From: a virus | Strand: one strand, 5' to 3' | Virus record (IMG/VR): IMGVR_UViG_3300036761_000576 | Coordinates: 1 to 62,973 of that record | Length of the DNA stretch: 62,973 nt | In this document: positions 32,479 through 40,733 of the stretch, piece after piece | How the letters are laid out: the number at the start of each line of letters is the position of its first letter | Position numbering within the stretch: position 1 is the stretch's first letter | The notes under the pieces: generated by a model | The model's input: only the letters and a program-made list of their open reading frames with translations | The model's database searches: none | What the model was told of the DNA's origin: nothing | Made by a program: the position numbers and the translations under genes

Positions 32479-33480
32479 TCAGGAAGGCGCTGTCCAAGTT
32501 CCTGAACCAGCGGTCTTTACTTCAAATGAGCCGCCAATGTAGGTGACTAGAAGGTAGCCGTTGGTGCCAGCACCACCAGGCATTCCTCCCGCCCTGCCGC
32601 CGCCTCCGCCGCCGCCGCAACCGTAAGCTGTGGCCGCTGCCGACGACCCCGCCGCACCGCCAGCGCCGGCGTCACCACCGATGCCGTAGATGGTCGCCGC
32701 ACCACCGCCACCACCAGCCGACGAACCCGCCAACGCCCCACCGGCGCCGCCGACCAGTTGCCCGCCACCGCCGCCTCCTGGCCCGCCGGGAGAACTGGTT
32801 GAGAAACCGCCACCACCACCTCCGGATCCACCAAAATAGGTCGCCGTTTCAGGATTACCGAAGCCGCCTGTTGCCCCAGGGTTACTACCTACCCCGCCGA
32901 CACCGCCACGTGCTCCACCTCCTACTCCGCCCGTGGTCGATGACCCAGTTTTTCCGGCGCGGCAGGCCAATATGCTGAATGTGCTGTCGCCTCCATTTTG
33001 GGCGGCAGCTCCCCCGGCCCCCACTGACCACGATACCGTCGCGCCCGGAGCGATGTAGATCAACTCGCCCTCGACCGATTCTCCTGAGCCGCCGCCGCCG
33101 CCCCCAGCAGCCGCCGCGGTTGACGTATTGCCACCACCCCCCCCGGCGACCATCGTCACCCATACCGTACCACCGAAGCCGATGACCCCCGGAGGGCCTT
33201 GCGGCCCAGGTGGACCTACGGCTCCTCCGTGTACATTGACCACGTCCGACATTTCTGTCGGTTTGATCGGCTTGTTGATAATCGTCGTCTGTGACGCGAG
33301 AAGCTCGTCGTGTGTTACCAGCGTGTAGCCATTGATGCCGTTATAGCCAAGGCGGTTCTCGAGCACACCCCACAGTTTTGCCAATTCCTTGCGCGTGGCA
33401 TCATCGGCAATGGACCCAAGGGGCCCGCGTGCCTCATCTAAATTCGGCGTCGGCCTAGCGGCGTCTGGATTGGTCGGCAT
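32479..33480 (-). CDS. glycine-rich tail fibre/adhesin 1 with collagen-like stretch
   Basis: About 333 residues from the ATG at 33480 (MPTNPDAARPTPNL); the upstream frame is inside the nozzle gene. The first 110 residues look like a tail-anchoring helix and spacer (RKELAKLWGVLENRLGYN). A collagen-like GPPGPQGPPG follows, then about 190 residues with long glycine runs, and a terminal beta-strand (NGYLLVTYIGGSFEVK). Its last residues resemble the last part of fibre 2. Likely the receptor-binding fibre. Confidence 0.82.
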   Translation of the reverse strand: MPTNPDAARPTPNLDEARGPLGSIADDATRKELAKLWGVLENRLGYNGINGYTLVTHDELLASQTTIINKPIKPTEMSDVVNVHGGAVGPPGPQGPPGVIGFGGTVWVTMVAGGGGGNTSTAAAAGGGGGGSGESVEGELIYIAPGATVSWSVGAGGAAAQNGGDSTFSILACRAGKTGSSTTGGVGGGARGGVGGVGSNPGATGGFGNPETATYFGGSGGGGGGFSTSSPGGPGGGGGGQLVGGAGGALAGSSAGGGGGAATIYGIGGDAGAGGAAGSSAAATAYGCGGGGGGGRAGGMPGGAGTNGYLLVTYIGGSFEVKTAGSGTWTAPS

Positions 33481-33482
33481 TG

Positions 33483-35357
33483 CTACACAGTGGCCAACTC
33501 GGACATCGTGGAAGCTAGATACGCTTCGCGCACAACCTGATCGGCTCCTGACCCGAACCGCAAGCGCCACCGCCGCGCTTTGAATCCATTAGGCAGGCGG
33601 AAACTGTATGCCTGCGAATTCGCTGCGGACAAGCCGGTCGCAGGAAATATCATCGATAACTGAAACCGCAGTACTCCATCCCCGAAAACCTGCACCAGTA
33701 GCGGCGCTGACTGGATTGCTGGATCTCCGTACCCGACAATTTGCAGAGCCCCGAAGTTGACGGGTTGCGGTACGATCACGTCGCGCGTCGAATAGCCAAA
33801 CTGGACTCGAAACATGGTTTCGTCGCCAAAGCGCGCAATCGTCGAGCCCGTGATCCCGGAAGTCACTACGTACAGGCTATCGTCATGCGGCAAAATAAAA
33901 TCGCTCACTGTCGTTGCCGTTAGGATAAGTTCCGTCATCTGCGTGTCTGGATCAACGACATTGATGAGGAAGCCCGTGGCGCCGTTGCTGAAATAGCAGA
34001 TCAGATGCCCGTCGGAGTACGCCAGGCGCATGGCCGTGAAAAACGCCTTATAGCGAAGATCCCACTCCTCGCGCGTGAACAGCGCGCGCCCAAGAGGACG
34101 CGCCCTACCGCTTGCGATGAGCCAAAGACCATCGTGCGTCCCGTAGATCACGCCTGCCGGGCTTCGTACCACGGCTCGACTCGGGTTCGTGAATCCTCCG
34201 GCATTCGGTGCGGTTGCCAGACCAGCCTCGACGTTCTGCAATTTCTCGTAGGTGGCGTTCGAGGGATGCGACCCCGTGATGACGTAGGGCTCGCGATCGG
34301 TGATGACAAGCAGCGCGTTTTCGTCGACGGTCAGGGCCAGGATCTTGAACGGTATCGCGATGATGTACTTCTGTGGCCAAGCCGACGGCCTGAACGGCTC
34401 GCAAAAGTAGATCAGGTTGTTGTCAAAAGCCACCATCATGCCGTTGCGCCACGCTGTAAGCCCCATCAACTTGCGTGCCGGAGGCGGATCCCAGTCGAGA
34501 GAGGGCAACGTCTCCAGAAGGTCCGTCGCCCTAGCGTTGTCGGTGAATTTCCATCCAAACAAGTCGGTGTACGGGTTCGGAGTCGAGCGCACCGGAAACG
34601 GGAAGTACGCAGTGATGAGCGATATTTTATTCGGCTCCACGCTGGCCGTGTTTCCGGTCACGGTCGCGGTTTCTATCGTTTTCGGCACAACCTGGTACAC
34701 CGCTTGACCGCTTGCGGTCACATTCGATCGATAGACGTTAAAGTATGCGATTGGGACATAGAACGCTGATGCCAGCGGCGCCGGAGACTTGAATTTCCCG
34801 GACAACTCGACGCCGTGCATGAAGGAAACATCAATCGACGCCGGAGGGCAAGGGATCGACTCTTCGCCGAAGTCGTTGACCTGCGTTAAAAGGTAGGTGC
34901 GGGTCTCCACGGTCCCGTAGTTCATCTTGAACCCGAGCCACGTAGTCAGGTAGTCAATCCCGGCCACTGGGGGCGCCGTCTTCCATAGAGTGAAGAGGCC
35001 GTTATAGGGCCCGGCATCCGTAAGGTTGCCTTGGAAATTGAACATTTCGATCCACATGCCACCGGGCACGGAATCAGTGACGTTCTTCCCTGTTTGGCGC
35101 GAGTTGGTCGAGTAACAGGTGAATATCTGACGGTTCTCGTGATCTGGATCGTAGCCTTCTACTTTCACGCAGCGCTTGAGTTCGTTCGACGAATACGTCA
35201 CGCCACCGGCAGATTGCAGAATCGCGCCCGGAGTCGTATCTGTGCCATCGAGCTGGTGAATGTTGGTAACGTCGAGATAGACCAGCCCGTTGTAGCGGAT
35301 CGACGTCGCGTTGATGATCTCGAAACTTTTTCCGGGCGGGATCAGGAGCGTGCTCAT
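33483..35357 (-). CDS. tail nozzle/stabilisation protein, C-terminal part
   Basis: A 624-residue, beta-rich protein. LPSLDWDPPPARKLMGLTAWRNGMMVAFDNNLIYFCEPFRPSAWP (about residues 270-330) is the beta-propeller core of podovirus tail nozzle proteins (P22 gp10/T7 gp12-like). NVYRSN resembles an Fn3-like strand. The start overlaps the stop of the smaller upstream protein, which carries the usual N-terminal region of this family, so the nozzle is split into two polypeptides here. Confidence 0.75.
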   Translation of the reverse strand: MSTLLIPPGKSFEIINATSIRYNGLVYLDVTNIHQLDGTDTTPGAILQSAGGVTYSSNELKRCVKVEGYDPDHENRQIFTCYSTNSRQTGKNVTDSVPGGMWIEMFNFQGNLTDAGPYNGLFTLWKTAPPVAGIDYLTTWLGFKMNYGTVETRTYLLTQVNDFGEESIPCPPASIDVSFMHGVELSGKFKSPAPLASAFYVPIAYFNVYRSNVTASGQAVYQVVPKTIETATVTGNTASVEPNKISLITAYFPFPVRSTPNPYTDLFGWKFTDNARATDLLETLPSLDWDPPPARKLMGLTAWRNGMMVAFDNNLIYFCEPFRPSAWPQKYIIAIPFKILALTVDENALLVITDREPYVITGSHPSNATYEKLQNVEAGLATAPNAGGFTNPSRAVVRSPAGVIYGTHDGLWLIASGRARPLGRALFTREEWDLRYKAFFTAMRLAYSDGHLICYFSNGATGFLINVVDPDTQMTELILTATTVSDFILPHDDSLYVVTSGITGSTIARFGDETMFRVQFGYSTRDVIVPQPVNFGALQIVGYGDPAIQSAPLLVQVFGDGVLRFQLSMIFPATGLSAANSQAYSFRLPNGFKARRWRLRFGSGADQVVREAYLASTMSELATV

Positions 35358-36421
35358 GCCGAGTCTCCGCCGTCGCCAGTGCCGTCGCTGTCACCAACGT
35401 CACCACCCGCCGGATCGGTAGAGCCACCTCCGCCTACTGCGCTGCCACCGTCTGACGCGCCGCTTCCTTGGCCGCCACCTGGGTCTGGCGGCAGGGGCGT
35501 CGGATCTGCCACGGGCGTCGAACCATAGGTGAGGATGATATCGGCGGCCGCGCTGTTGTTGACGATGATAACCGTGCGCGCGATTGGTACAGTGTCCAGA
35601 TCAGGCGGGATGAAGAAGTAGTATTTGTACGGCCGCTGAGTCGCGCCAAGCGAACTCAGCAAGTCTTGGATCTTATATTGCCGCAACGCATTGGGGTAGC
35701 CGACGTTGGTAACGAACACGTTATTGTGTACCCATGGCACATGCGGGATGTTGTCCGCAGGATTGGGCCGATTTGCGGTTTCGTTATTGCTGATGTCTAG
35801 CTGGGCGACGATCTGTCCGGTAGGGTTTTCAAGGAAATACATGACCCGGAGCGAAAGCCGCGGGATGCCTGGCCACTCTGGAAGATCGGACAGCGTGATC
35901 TCGAGTTTGTCGGTGTCGGCGACGCCTTGCACGCGTGGCGGCGGTACCCCAAGCACCCAGGAGTCTGGCCCCCCTGGCCCCGCTATCCCGACTGGCGGCG
36001 GATTGGAGTTTTCCGGCGGCTGGTAGTTGCCAAGAACGGCGGAAGTTCCGATGAGCTTAGTTGGCGGATTGACCGAGTCGTTGCGCCATGTACGCGCGAC
36101 CTTGATGATCGGCCCATCATCGAGTACCTGGGTGTAGAAGACTCGGTAGAACTTATCGTCGACTACCTGGCTTTTGACCGCGTAGGTGTCGTAGGCCCAA
36201 GCGAAATAGTCGACGCCGTCCTCGGTGTAGACGCTAGTAATCGCCCGGCCCTGAATGGCAGTGACTAGATTGCTGGCCAAAGTCTTGTTGCTGCGCAGCC
36301 CGCGCAGGTCGCCGTGCGCGAGATCGCAGTTAGTCGCGTCTTGCGAGGCCCCTTCTGGCAGCAGATGCGCCGGCAGACGTGGAATCTCGCCGCCAAAGGA
36401 TCGGAAAACGATTTTGCTCAT
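35354..36421 (-). CDS. tail nozzle protein, N-terminal part
   Basis: A 355-residue protein starting MSKIVFRSFGGEIPRLPAHLLPEGASQDATNCDLAHGDLRGLR. That is the typical opening of podovirus nozzle proteins (GEIPR.....LP..AQ.A.N..L..G.LR). The end is a low-complexity Gly/Asp/Ser/Pro tail (GGGQGSGASDGGSAVGGGG), unlike a folded domain. The tail is followed by a 4-bp overlap with 33483-35357. Confidence 0.7.
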   Translation of the reverse strand: MSKIVFRSFGGEIPRLPAHLLPEGASQDATNCDLAHGDLRGLRSNKTLASNLVTAIQGRAITSVYTEDGVDYFAWAYDTYAVKSQVVDDKFYRVFYTQVLDDGPIIKVARTWRNDSVNPPTKLIGTSAVLGNYQPPENSNPPPVGIAGPGGPDSWVLGVPPPRVQGVADTDKLEITLSDLPEWPGIPRLSLRVMYFLENPTGQIVAQLDISNNETANRPNPADNIPHVPWVHNNVFVTNVGYPNALRQYKIQDLLSSLGATQRPYKYYFFIPPDLDTVPIARTVIIVNNSAAADIILTYGSTPVADPTPLPPDPGGGQGSGASDGGSAVGGGGSTDPAGGDVGDSDGTGDGGDSA

Positions 36422-37158
36422 TATTTTATGATTAACCAGAAGTCGTCTGACAATCCGCGACTACTCACGTAGTCATAGGGCATAGTGCAATAACCATTGA
36501 GGCCCCAATGCTTGCCCCAGGAGTTGCGTACAGTCACCCTCTGAGTCGCGTTGTCGTAGCCAACGCACAGTGCCGCGTGACCGCCCAGCAATTTCTCTCC
36601 CTTGGTCGGCATTGGCACGACGCCGGTGCTGGCGACCTTGCTGGACTCGAAGGAGGCGTACACCGAAAAACCGAACACGACAGGAAGTTTGTTTGCCAGC
36701 GCCGCCTGCAAGTTGTCGAAACCGATGACGCGCTGATATTCCGTTATACGACGCAAACGCGCATCGGCGTAGGCGCGTTTCCCTGGCTCTTTGCGGTAAT
36801 CGACGATGCGGTACGGCCAGTACGCTTCGGAACAGACACCGAACTTGGCGCACACCTTCACGCCATCGCGTATTTGCGCCCCCGCGTCGTAGCCAACCGT
36901 GCCCTCGATCTTGCGTTCCTGCCAGTACACGAAGAGGCGAGAGAGATTGAGCTTCGCTCCGCCGTCTATCCCTTCCAGGTACTCGAGCGCGCCGACGATC
37001 GCATTCCCGGTACAGGATCCGAGATTGCCTTGGTCTTCAACGGGAGAGCAGTGCTGGCGCAGATCAACACTTTCTGGCAGCCGTTTCCCGTTTGCCTTGA
37101 AGACGTGATCGCGTAAGGCATCGGGTACGTCTGGACGCCAGGTGTAGCAGCGGGCCAT
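36421..37158 (-). CDS. papain-like (C1) cysteine protease
   Basis: About 245 residues from the ATG at 37158 (MARCYTWRPDVPDALRDHVF). VDLRQHCSPVEDQGNLGSCTGNAIVGALEYLE gives the oxyanion Gln and nucleophile Cys (QGNLGSC), GGHAALCVGYDN the catalytic His, and VRNSWGKHWGLNGY the Asn. No signal peptide and only a short propeptide. It is coupled with a small membrane protein and lies between lysis and tail genes. A virion-borne protease acting on the host surface or in assembly is possible, but the substrate is unknown. Confidence 0.88.
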   Translation of the reverse strand: MARCYTWRPDVPDALRDHVFKANGKRLPESVDLRQHCSPVEDQGNLGSCTGNAIVGALEYLEGIDGGAKLNLSRLFVYWQERKIEGTVGYDAGAQIRDGVKVCAKFGVCSEAYWPYRIVDYRKEPGKRAYADARLRRITEYQRVIGFDNLQAALANKLPVVFGFSVYASFESSKVASTGVVPMPTKGEKLLGGHAALCVGYDNATQRVTVRNSWGKHWGLNGYCTMPYDYVSSRGLSDDFWLIIK

Positions 37159-37301
37159 CAGCGGTGAAAGAACACGAAACCGAGGATGAGGCCACCCAGC
37201 ACTCCGGCCAATACCGCCGCCGCCTTGCGATGCGTGTTTCCCCACTCGAAGGCTGCGCTGGCGCCGTCCTTCAAGTGCTGTGCGAACTCGTATCTATTCA
37301 C
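37158..37301 (-). CDS. small membrane protein
   Basis: Forty-seven residues from a GTG at 37301, overlapping the previous TGA as GTGA. MNRYEFAQHLKDGASAAFEW is amphipathic, then one transmembrane helix (AAAVLAGVLGGLILGFVFFHR). It overlaps the protease start by one base. Candidate lysis accessory or virion membrane protein. Confidence 0.6.
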   Translation of the reverse strand: MNRYEFAQHLKDGASAAFEWGNTHRKAAAVLAGVLGGLILGFVFFHR

Positions 37302-37933
37302 TGGACCGCTCCTTTTGCCATGGCCGCGAGATAACCGTCTTCGCGGTCCCGGCAGGTCTTCCAGAGGCCGTAAGCATCGGCATACGCTGCCGTGCTACCC
37401 ACGAAGTACACGGCTAACTCGCGTTCGTCGTAGATACCGCCCGCGGTTGCGGCGGAGTCGGGTACGGGATCGGCTCCCGCTTTTGTTCCGGAGTCAGGAC
37501 GGGCGCTGTTGGCTGCACTGGCGGATTCGATGAGCAGCCGAGCAAGTTCATTATCAAGCTGCACGCCAGGACCAGAGGCAACGCCTGTCGCGCGTTGTTG
37601 TAGCGCAGAAAATGTCGCATCTTTGGTCGCCTCCGCTTTCTTCGCCGCATCCATCGCGGCCATGAGTTTCCCCGACAGTTCGAGCGTCAGTTCCGTCGTG
37701 CGCCGGATCCGCTCCGCCTTGTCCGCATCCCACTTCACCTGTACCTCTGCGCTCCCTCGGGCCTCGTACTCGTGCGCGACCGCCGAGCACAGCAGCATTG
37801 CCGCTCCCGCCAAGGCCACGTAGATCGCAAGCTGGAAGGCGCGAAGCAGCCAGACAATGAGGCCGGCGGCCACGAACAAGCTCGCCCCGAGTGCCGCCAT
37901 TACCCACGGCTCAGGCAGGAAGTGCAGCATCAC
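37298..37933 (-). CDS. Rz: inner-membrane spanin (Rz-like)
   Basis: A 211-residue protein. Residues 10-55 hold two or three hydrophobic segments (VMAALGASLFVAAGLIVWLL and LAIYVALAGAAMLLCSAVA), followed by a periplasmic coiled coil (WDADKAERIRRTTELTLELSGKLMAAMDAAKKAEATKDATFSAL) and a soluble C-terminus with one Cys. Its gene contains a second lipoprotein gene in another frame, the Rz/Rz1 arrangement. It should disrupt the outer membrane with Rz1. Longer than classical Rz. Confidence 0.72.
   Translation of the reverse strand: MMLHFLPEPWVMAALGASLFVAAGLIVWLLRAFQLAIYVALAGAAMLLCSAVAHEYEARGSAEVQVKWDADKAERIRRTTELTLELSGKLMAAMDAAKKAEATKDATFSALQQRATGVASGPGVQLDNELARLLIESASAANSARPDSGTKAGADPVPDSAATAGGIYDERELAVYFVGSTAAYADAYGLWKTCRDREDGYLAAMAKGAVQ
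37414..37620 (-). CDS. Rz1: outer-membrane spanin (Rz1), embedded out of frame
   Basis: Sixty-eight residues from the ATG at 37620 with a GGAGG site about nine bases upstream, wholly inside the Rz gene in another frame. QALPLVLACSLIMNLLGCSSN is a lipoprotein signal with lipobox LLGC. The mature part is proline-rich (PPVQPTAPVLTPEQKREPIPYPTPPQP), the hallmark of Rz1. Confidence 0.85.
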   Translation of the reverse strand: MRHFLRYNNARQALPLVLACSLIMNLLGCSSNPPVQPTAPVLTPEQKREPIPYPTPPQPRAVSTTNAS

Positions 37934-38346
37934 TTCCCGGCTTTCATGCGGTCCAACAATTGCTTCTTCGCCGAGAGGTCGATGCCCGCATCCCGGATGT
38001 CGGTACCGATGCGTTCCATTTCCTTCTTTCTGTCCTGCGTGACCGGCCCCTGCGCGAAAGTGATCTGCGAAAGATTGGCCCGGAGGAGTTGTATCTTCAA
38101 GTTCAACGTCTCAACTTCGGTGGTGAGACGGTTGATCTCCTGGCCGCTGGTGAGGTCGGCGCGCATCTGCCGCATGTCCGTCGCGTGGGCATACCGATCC
38201 TCTACGAAGTACACCGCAGCCACGAACACTGAGAGCGTGCCTATGGATACCCATGAGACGACAGACCGCACCGGGCTCTTGGCGAAGGCCAGCAGCCGTT
38301 GCGCTCGTGACTCAGCGGCGGGCTTTGGCTTTTTTGCGGCGGGCAT
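37930..38346 (-). CDS. membrane-anchored coiled-coil lysis-region protein
   Basis: A 138-residue protein with a basic start (MPAAKKPKPAAESRAQRLLAF). One transmembrane helix (VVSWVSIGTLSVFVAAVYFV) is followed by a long coiled coil (LTTEVETLNLKIQLLRANLSQI). It overlaps the holin-like gene upstream by 35 bp. It may be a second spanin-like protein or a holin regulator. Confidence 0.6.
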   Translation of the reverse strand: MPAAKKPKPAAESRAQRLLAFAKSPVRSVVSWVSIGTLSVFVAAVYFVEDRYAHATDMRQMRADLTSGQEINRLTTEVETLNLKIQLLRANLSQITFAQGPVTQDRKKEMERIGTDIRDAGIDLSAKKQLLDRMKAGK

Positions 38347-38677
38347 AGGGAGTCAAACTCAGAGGAGGCAGAACGGAAGGAAGGAGGTCTGGCGCGACAC
38401 TTGGCGCCACTGACGGATGCGGTTTGTCGCCCATGCGGAAGGCGCCGACAGCACCAACCGCGACGCCAAAGCCGGTGCAAACGCTGCCGATACCAATGCC
38501 TATCGCTTGCACATCGAACGAGTGGGCGGCGTCGAGGACCATCTTGACCGTAGCGACGACCAACAGGAGCGGAATTGCGGTGATGACGGCCACCATGATC
38601 CAGAACAAAGCCAGATACCCGGCGTCCACTTCGCCGTCGGCACCTTTGACCGCCGAGCGAAAGATCGAACCATTCAT
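38312..38677 (-). CDS. holin-like membrane protein
   Basis: About 121 residues from the ATG at 38677 with AGGAG upstream (MNGSIFRSAVKGADGEVDAG). Two transmembrane helices: LALFWIMVAVITAIPLLLVVATV and IGIGIGSVCTGFGVAVGAVGAF. The C-terminus is Pro-rich and then strongly basic (RRKKAKARR), as in class II holins. It immediately follows the endolysin gene in the operon. Confidence 0.7.
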   Translation of the reverse strand: MNGSIFRSAVKGADGEVDAGYLALFWIMVAVITAIPLLLVVATVKMVLDAAHSFDVQAIGIGIGSVCTGFGVAVGAVGAFRMGDKPHPSVAPSVAPDLLPSVLPPLSLTPYARRKKAKARR

Positions 38678-38688
38678 GATCGCTCCTG

Positions 38689-39084
38689 TTACGGGTAGAA
38701 CCATCTGCGTTTGCCAGGCACCCATGAGGCATACGGAACAATTTGGCAGTGAAACCATCCTTTCGTGCTGCCGGGAAACTCCTGCCACAGCCCGATCAAG
38801 TCGAGAATCGGGTTATCCAGCGCCCAGTCGTCCAAGTTCCCATCGTGGTCCTCGAGGTCGCAGGCTTGGCAGGTCATGTGCTTCGAATGCTGTGCGGCGC
38901 CTGGCGTGGTTGCGTTCACCAATGCCGGGCGCCAGCCCGATGTGACTTCCCGTTCCGCGCCGAACTTTGCCAGCAGCGCGTTGACACGATCGACGGTGAT
39001 CTGCGCGTTCGCGCGCAACGTGTCCGTCAACTCGCTCGCATAAGCAACGTCGCGGCCCATGTAATAGTCGCTAAGGCCGATCAT
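38689..39084 (-). CDS. endolysin, M15-type peptidase
   Basis: A 131-residue protein. TSGWRPALVNATTPGAAQHSKHMTCQACDLED and GWFHCQ give the zinc ligands His-Asp-His of the M15 D-Ala-D-Ala/L-Ala-D-Glu peptidase family (SxHxxGxAxD-like, here QHSKHMTCQACDL). The catalytic region fills the chain, and no signal peptide is present, so it needs the holin. It ends at the holin gene leader. Confidence 0.85.
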   Translation of the reverse strand: MIGLSDYYMGRDVAYASELTDTLRANAQITVDRVNALLAKFGAEREVTSGWRPALVNATTPGAAQHSKHMTCQACDLEDHDGNLDDWALDNPILDLIGLWQEFPGSTKGWFHCQIVPYASWVPGKRRWFYP

Positions 39085-39410
39085 CGAGAGCGATTTCTGC
39101 CGACTTCCTGTGACGCCTCGAGGGACGAAAGTCGGCGTTCGTGTTCCCCGGCTCGCTGCCGCTGCACTTCTAACATCTGCATCAGCAATTCACGATCGCG
39201 TCGGCCATCGTCCTTGGTGTAGCGTTCCAGCTTGATTTCCCTGATCGTCTCCACCAGGTTGTCAACCTTGTTCGACAGGCTGGAAAGCGACCAGATGAAG
39301 CCCCCCGTCTGGACGACCACGGCCGCGATGAGCGCCAGTGGAATCTCTTTCCCGACGTGCCAGAACTGCATCGATTGCGTTTCCTGATCTGTTTTATCCT
39401 CGATCGCCAT
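39081..39410 (-). CDS. small membrane coiled-coil protein (holin/antiholin candidate)
   Basis: About 109 residues from the ATG at 39410 (MAIEDKTDQETQSM). One hydrophobic segment (IPLALIAAVVVQTGGFIWSL) precedes a basic coiled coil (KVDNLVETIREIKLERYTKDDGRRDRELLMQMLEVQRQR). This layout is typical of small holins or holin partners. It precedes the endolysin gene with an ATGA overlap. Confidence 0.65.
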   Translation of the reverse strand: MAIEDKTDQETQSMQFWHVGKEIPLALIAAVVVQTGGFIWSLSSLSNKVDNLVETIREIKLERYTKDDGRRDRELLMQMLEVQRQRAGEHERRLSSLEASQEVGRNRSR

Positions 39411-39411
39411 G

Positions 39412-40218
39412 TCAAGCCCTCGTCGCAACTACGCGCTGATGTTTGTCAATGGCCACGATCCGAGCGGAGAGCACATCGCCGGTAGCATCGATTGGGGTGG
39501 ACAGCCAGACCAATCCCGCCGTGGCCGAGGCCGCAGCGCCCGCGTTGATGGGAGTCAAGGTGCCGGCGAGGTAACCCACGGCTTGCGCTTTCGCTCGTCC
39601 GACCGCGCCAAGTTGAATTCCCGTCGTCAGCGCAGCAGCACCCACCGCATTGGCGGTTCCAAGCGCCACCGTGAAGCCGTTGTAGAGGCTCGCGGCCCCG
39701 ACGACCGTCACGGTGCCAAAGGCGTTGTAGAACCCGCCGTAGAGGCTCGCCAGGCCTATTGCCGAGGCCGTCGGTGCGATTACCAGAGGGATTTGCGTGA
39801 ACAGCGCCCCCATGCCGATCGCCTTGAAAAACGCGCCATCGGCCGCGATCTTGAGTGGGATCTGCACGGCCCCAAAGCCGATCGCCGAGACCGTGGGCGC
39901 CGCCGCCAGGTTGATGCCGGTGGTGATCGCGCCAGCACCGATGGCCGACGTAACCGCGTTGGCATTGAGGATCGAGAACGAGTTGTAGCCAATGCCAGAC
40001 GCCGTCCCCGCCGCCGCCAAATTGATCGCCGTCAACAATGACGGCGTGTTGGCAGTGGCACTCGCCGCGGGGACATTGCTGGCAAGGTAGATCGGGACGT
40101 AGAGGGGGTTGGCCCCGGCCGTAGCCGAGGCCGTTGCCACTGCAACGCAGCGAATCAGCGCCGTCAGTGCTGCGAACGGCGTCGCCGACGCCGTTCCCGC
40201 TCCGACCATGTCGGTCAT
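39412..40218 (-). CDS. repeat protein of ~20-residue beta-type units
   Basis: A 268-residue protein without charged surface runs, built from about eight imperfect repeats of 20-21 residues with the consensus T-x-x-A-I-G-x-G-A-L-x-x-x-I-x-L-A-A. Examples are TSAIGAGAITTGINLAAAP, SAIGFGAVQIPLKIAADG and SAIGLASLYGGFYNAFG. No known domain is recognised. A solenoid or stacked-strand structure is plausible. It lies between tail and lysis genes, so a virion or surface-interacting role is likely but unproven. Confidence 0.7.
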   Translation of the reverse strand: MTDMVGAGTASATPFAALTALIRCVAVATASATAGANPLYVPIYLASNVPAASATANTPSLLTAINLAAAGTASGIGYNSFSILNANAVTSAIGAGAITTGINLAAAPTVSAIGFGAVQIPLKIAADGAFFKAIGMGALFTQIPLVIAPTASAIGLASLYGGFYNAFGTVTVVGAASLYNGFTVALGTANAVGAAALTTGIQLGAVGRAKAQAVGYLAGTLTPINAGAAASATAGLVWLSTPIDATGDVLSARIVAIDKHQRVVATRA

Positions 40219-40225
40219 GGCGAAC

Positions 40226-40660
40226 CTACGCGAACGTCATCGTGAAGCTGCCCGCCGTGAAGCTCGGCGCTGCGTCGCCGTTATTGATGGTCTTGTTCGC
40301 TTGCAGCGCGCCCTCGAACAGCATGTTGCCGGCCGAGGCAGCATCCATGATGGCCCACGAAACAGCCGTGCCCCAGTTCGCCGTTGGCGCGGGGAAGGTG
40401 ATCGCCACCGCGTTACTGATGACGCCGGACGTACCGCTCGAGGCGCCCGTGGTATTGCCGTGCGTGCCGTTGAAGTTGGTATCGTTGACGGTCACCGCCA
40501 CGCGGGCATAGGAGCCGCCCGTGACTTCCGTGCCGCCGCCGGCATCGGACGGGGCCACGGTGAACAGGGCGTAATACAGCGTTGCAGGCTTGCTGTAGGA
40601 GGTCGCCCGGAAAAGGTGGTCGGCGATCTTGTTTTCCAGAAAGTCGGTCATCGAGGACAT
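40226..40660 (-). CDS. phage tail/fibre-associated protein
   Basis: About 144 residues from MSSMTDFLENKIADHLF (ATG 40660, AAGGAG eight bases upstream). SKPATLYYALFTVAPSDAGGGTEVTGGSYARVAVTVNDTNF and the C-terminus (FEGALQANKTINNGDAAPSF) match a widespread beta-rich phage structural family of unknown exact place. It is shared by siphoviruses and podoviruses. Confidence 0.8.
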   Translation of the reverse strand: MSSMTDFLENKIADHLFRATSYSKPATLYYALFTVAPSDAGGGTEVTGGSYARVAVTVNDTNFNGTHGNTTGASSGTSGVISNAVAITFPAPTANWGTAVSWAIMDAASAGNMLFEGALQANKTINNGDAAPSFTAGSFTMTFA

Positions 40661-40733
40661 GCCATTTTCTCCTTGGGGAAAAGGCACTCCTGCGCCCGGG
40701 GGTAGCGCCGCTCATGCGGCGCATGGGGAACAA

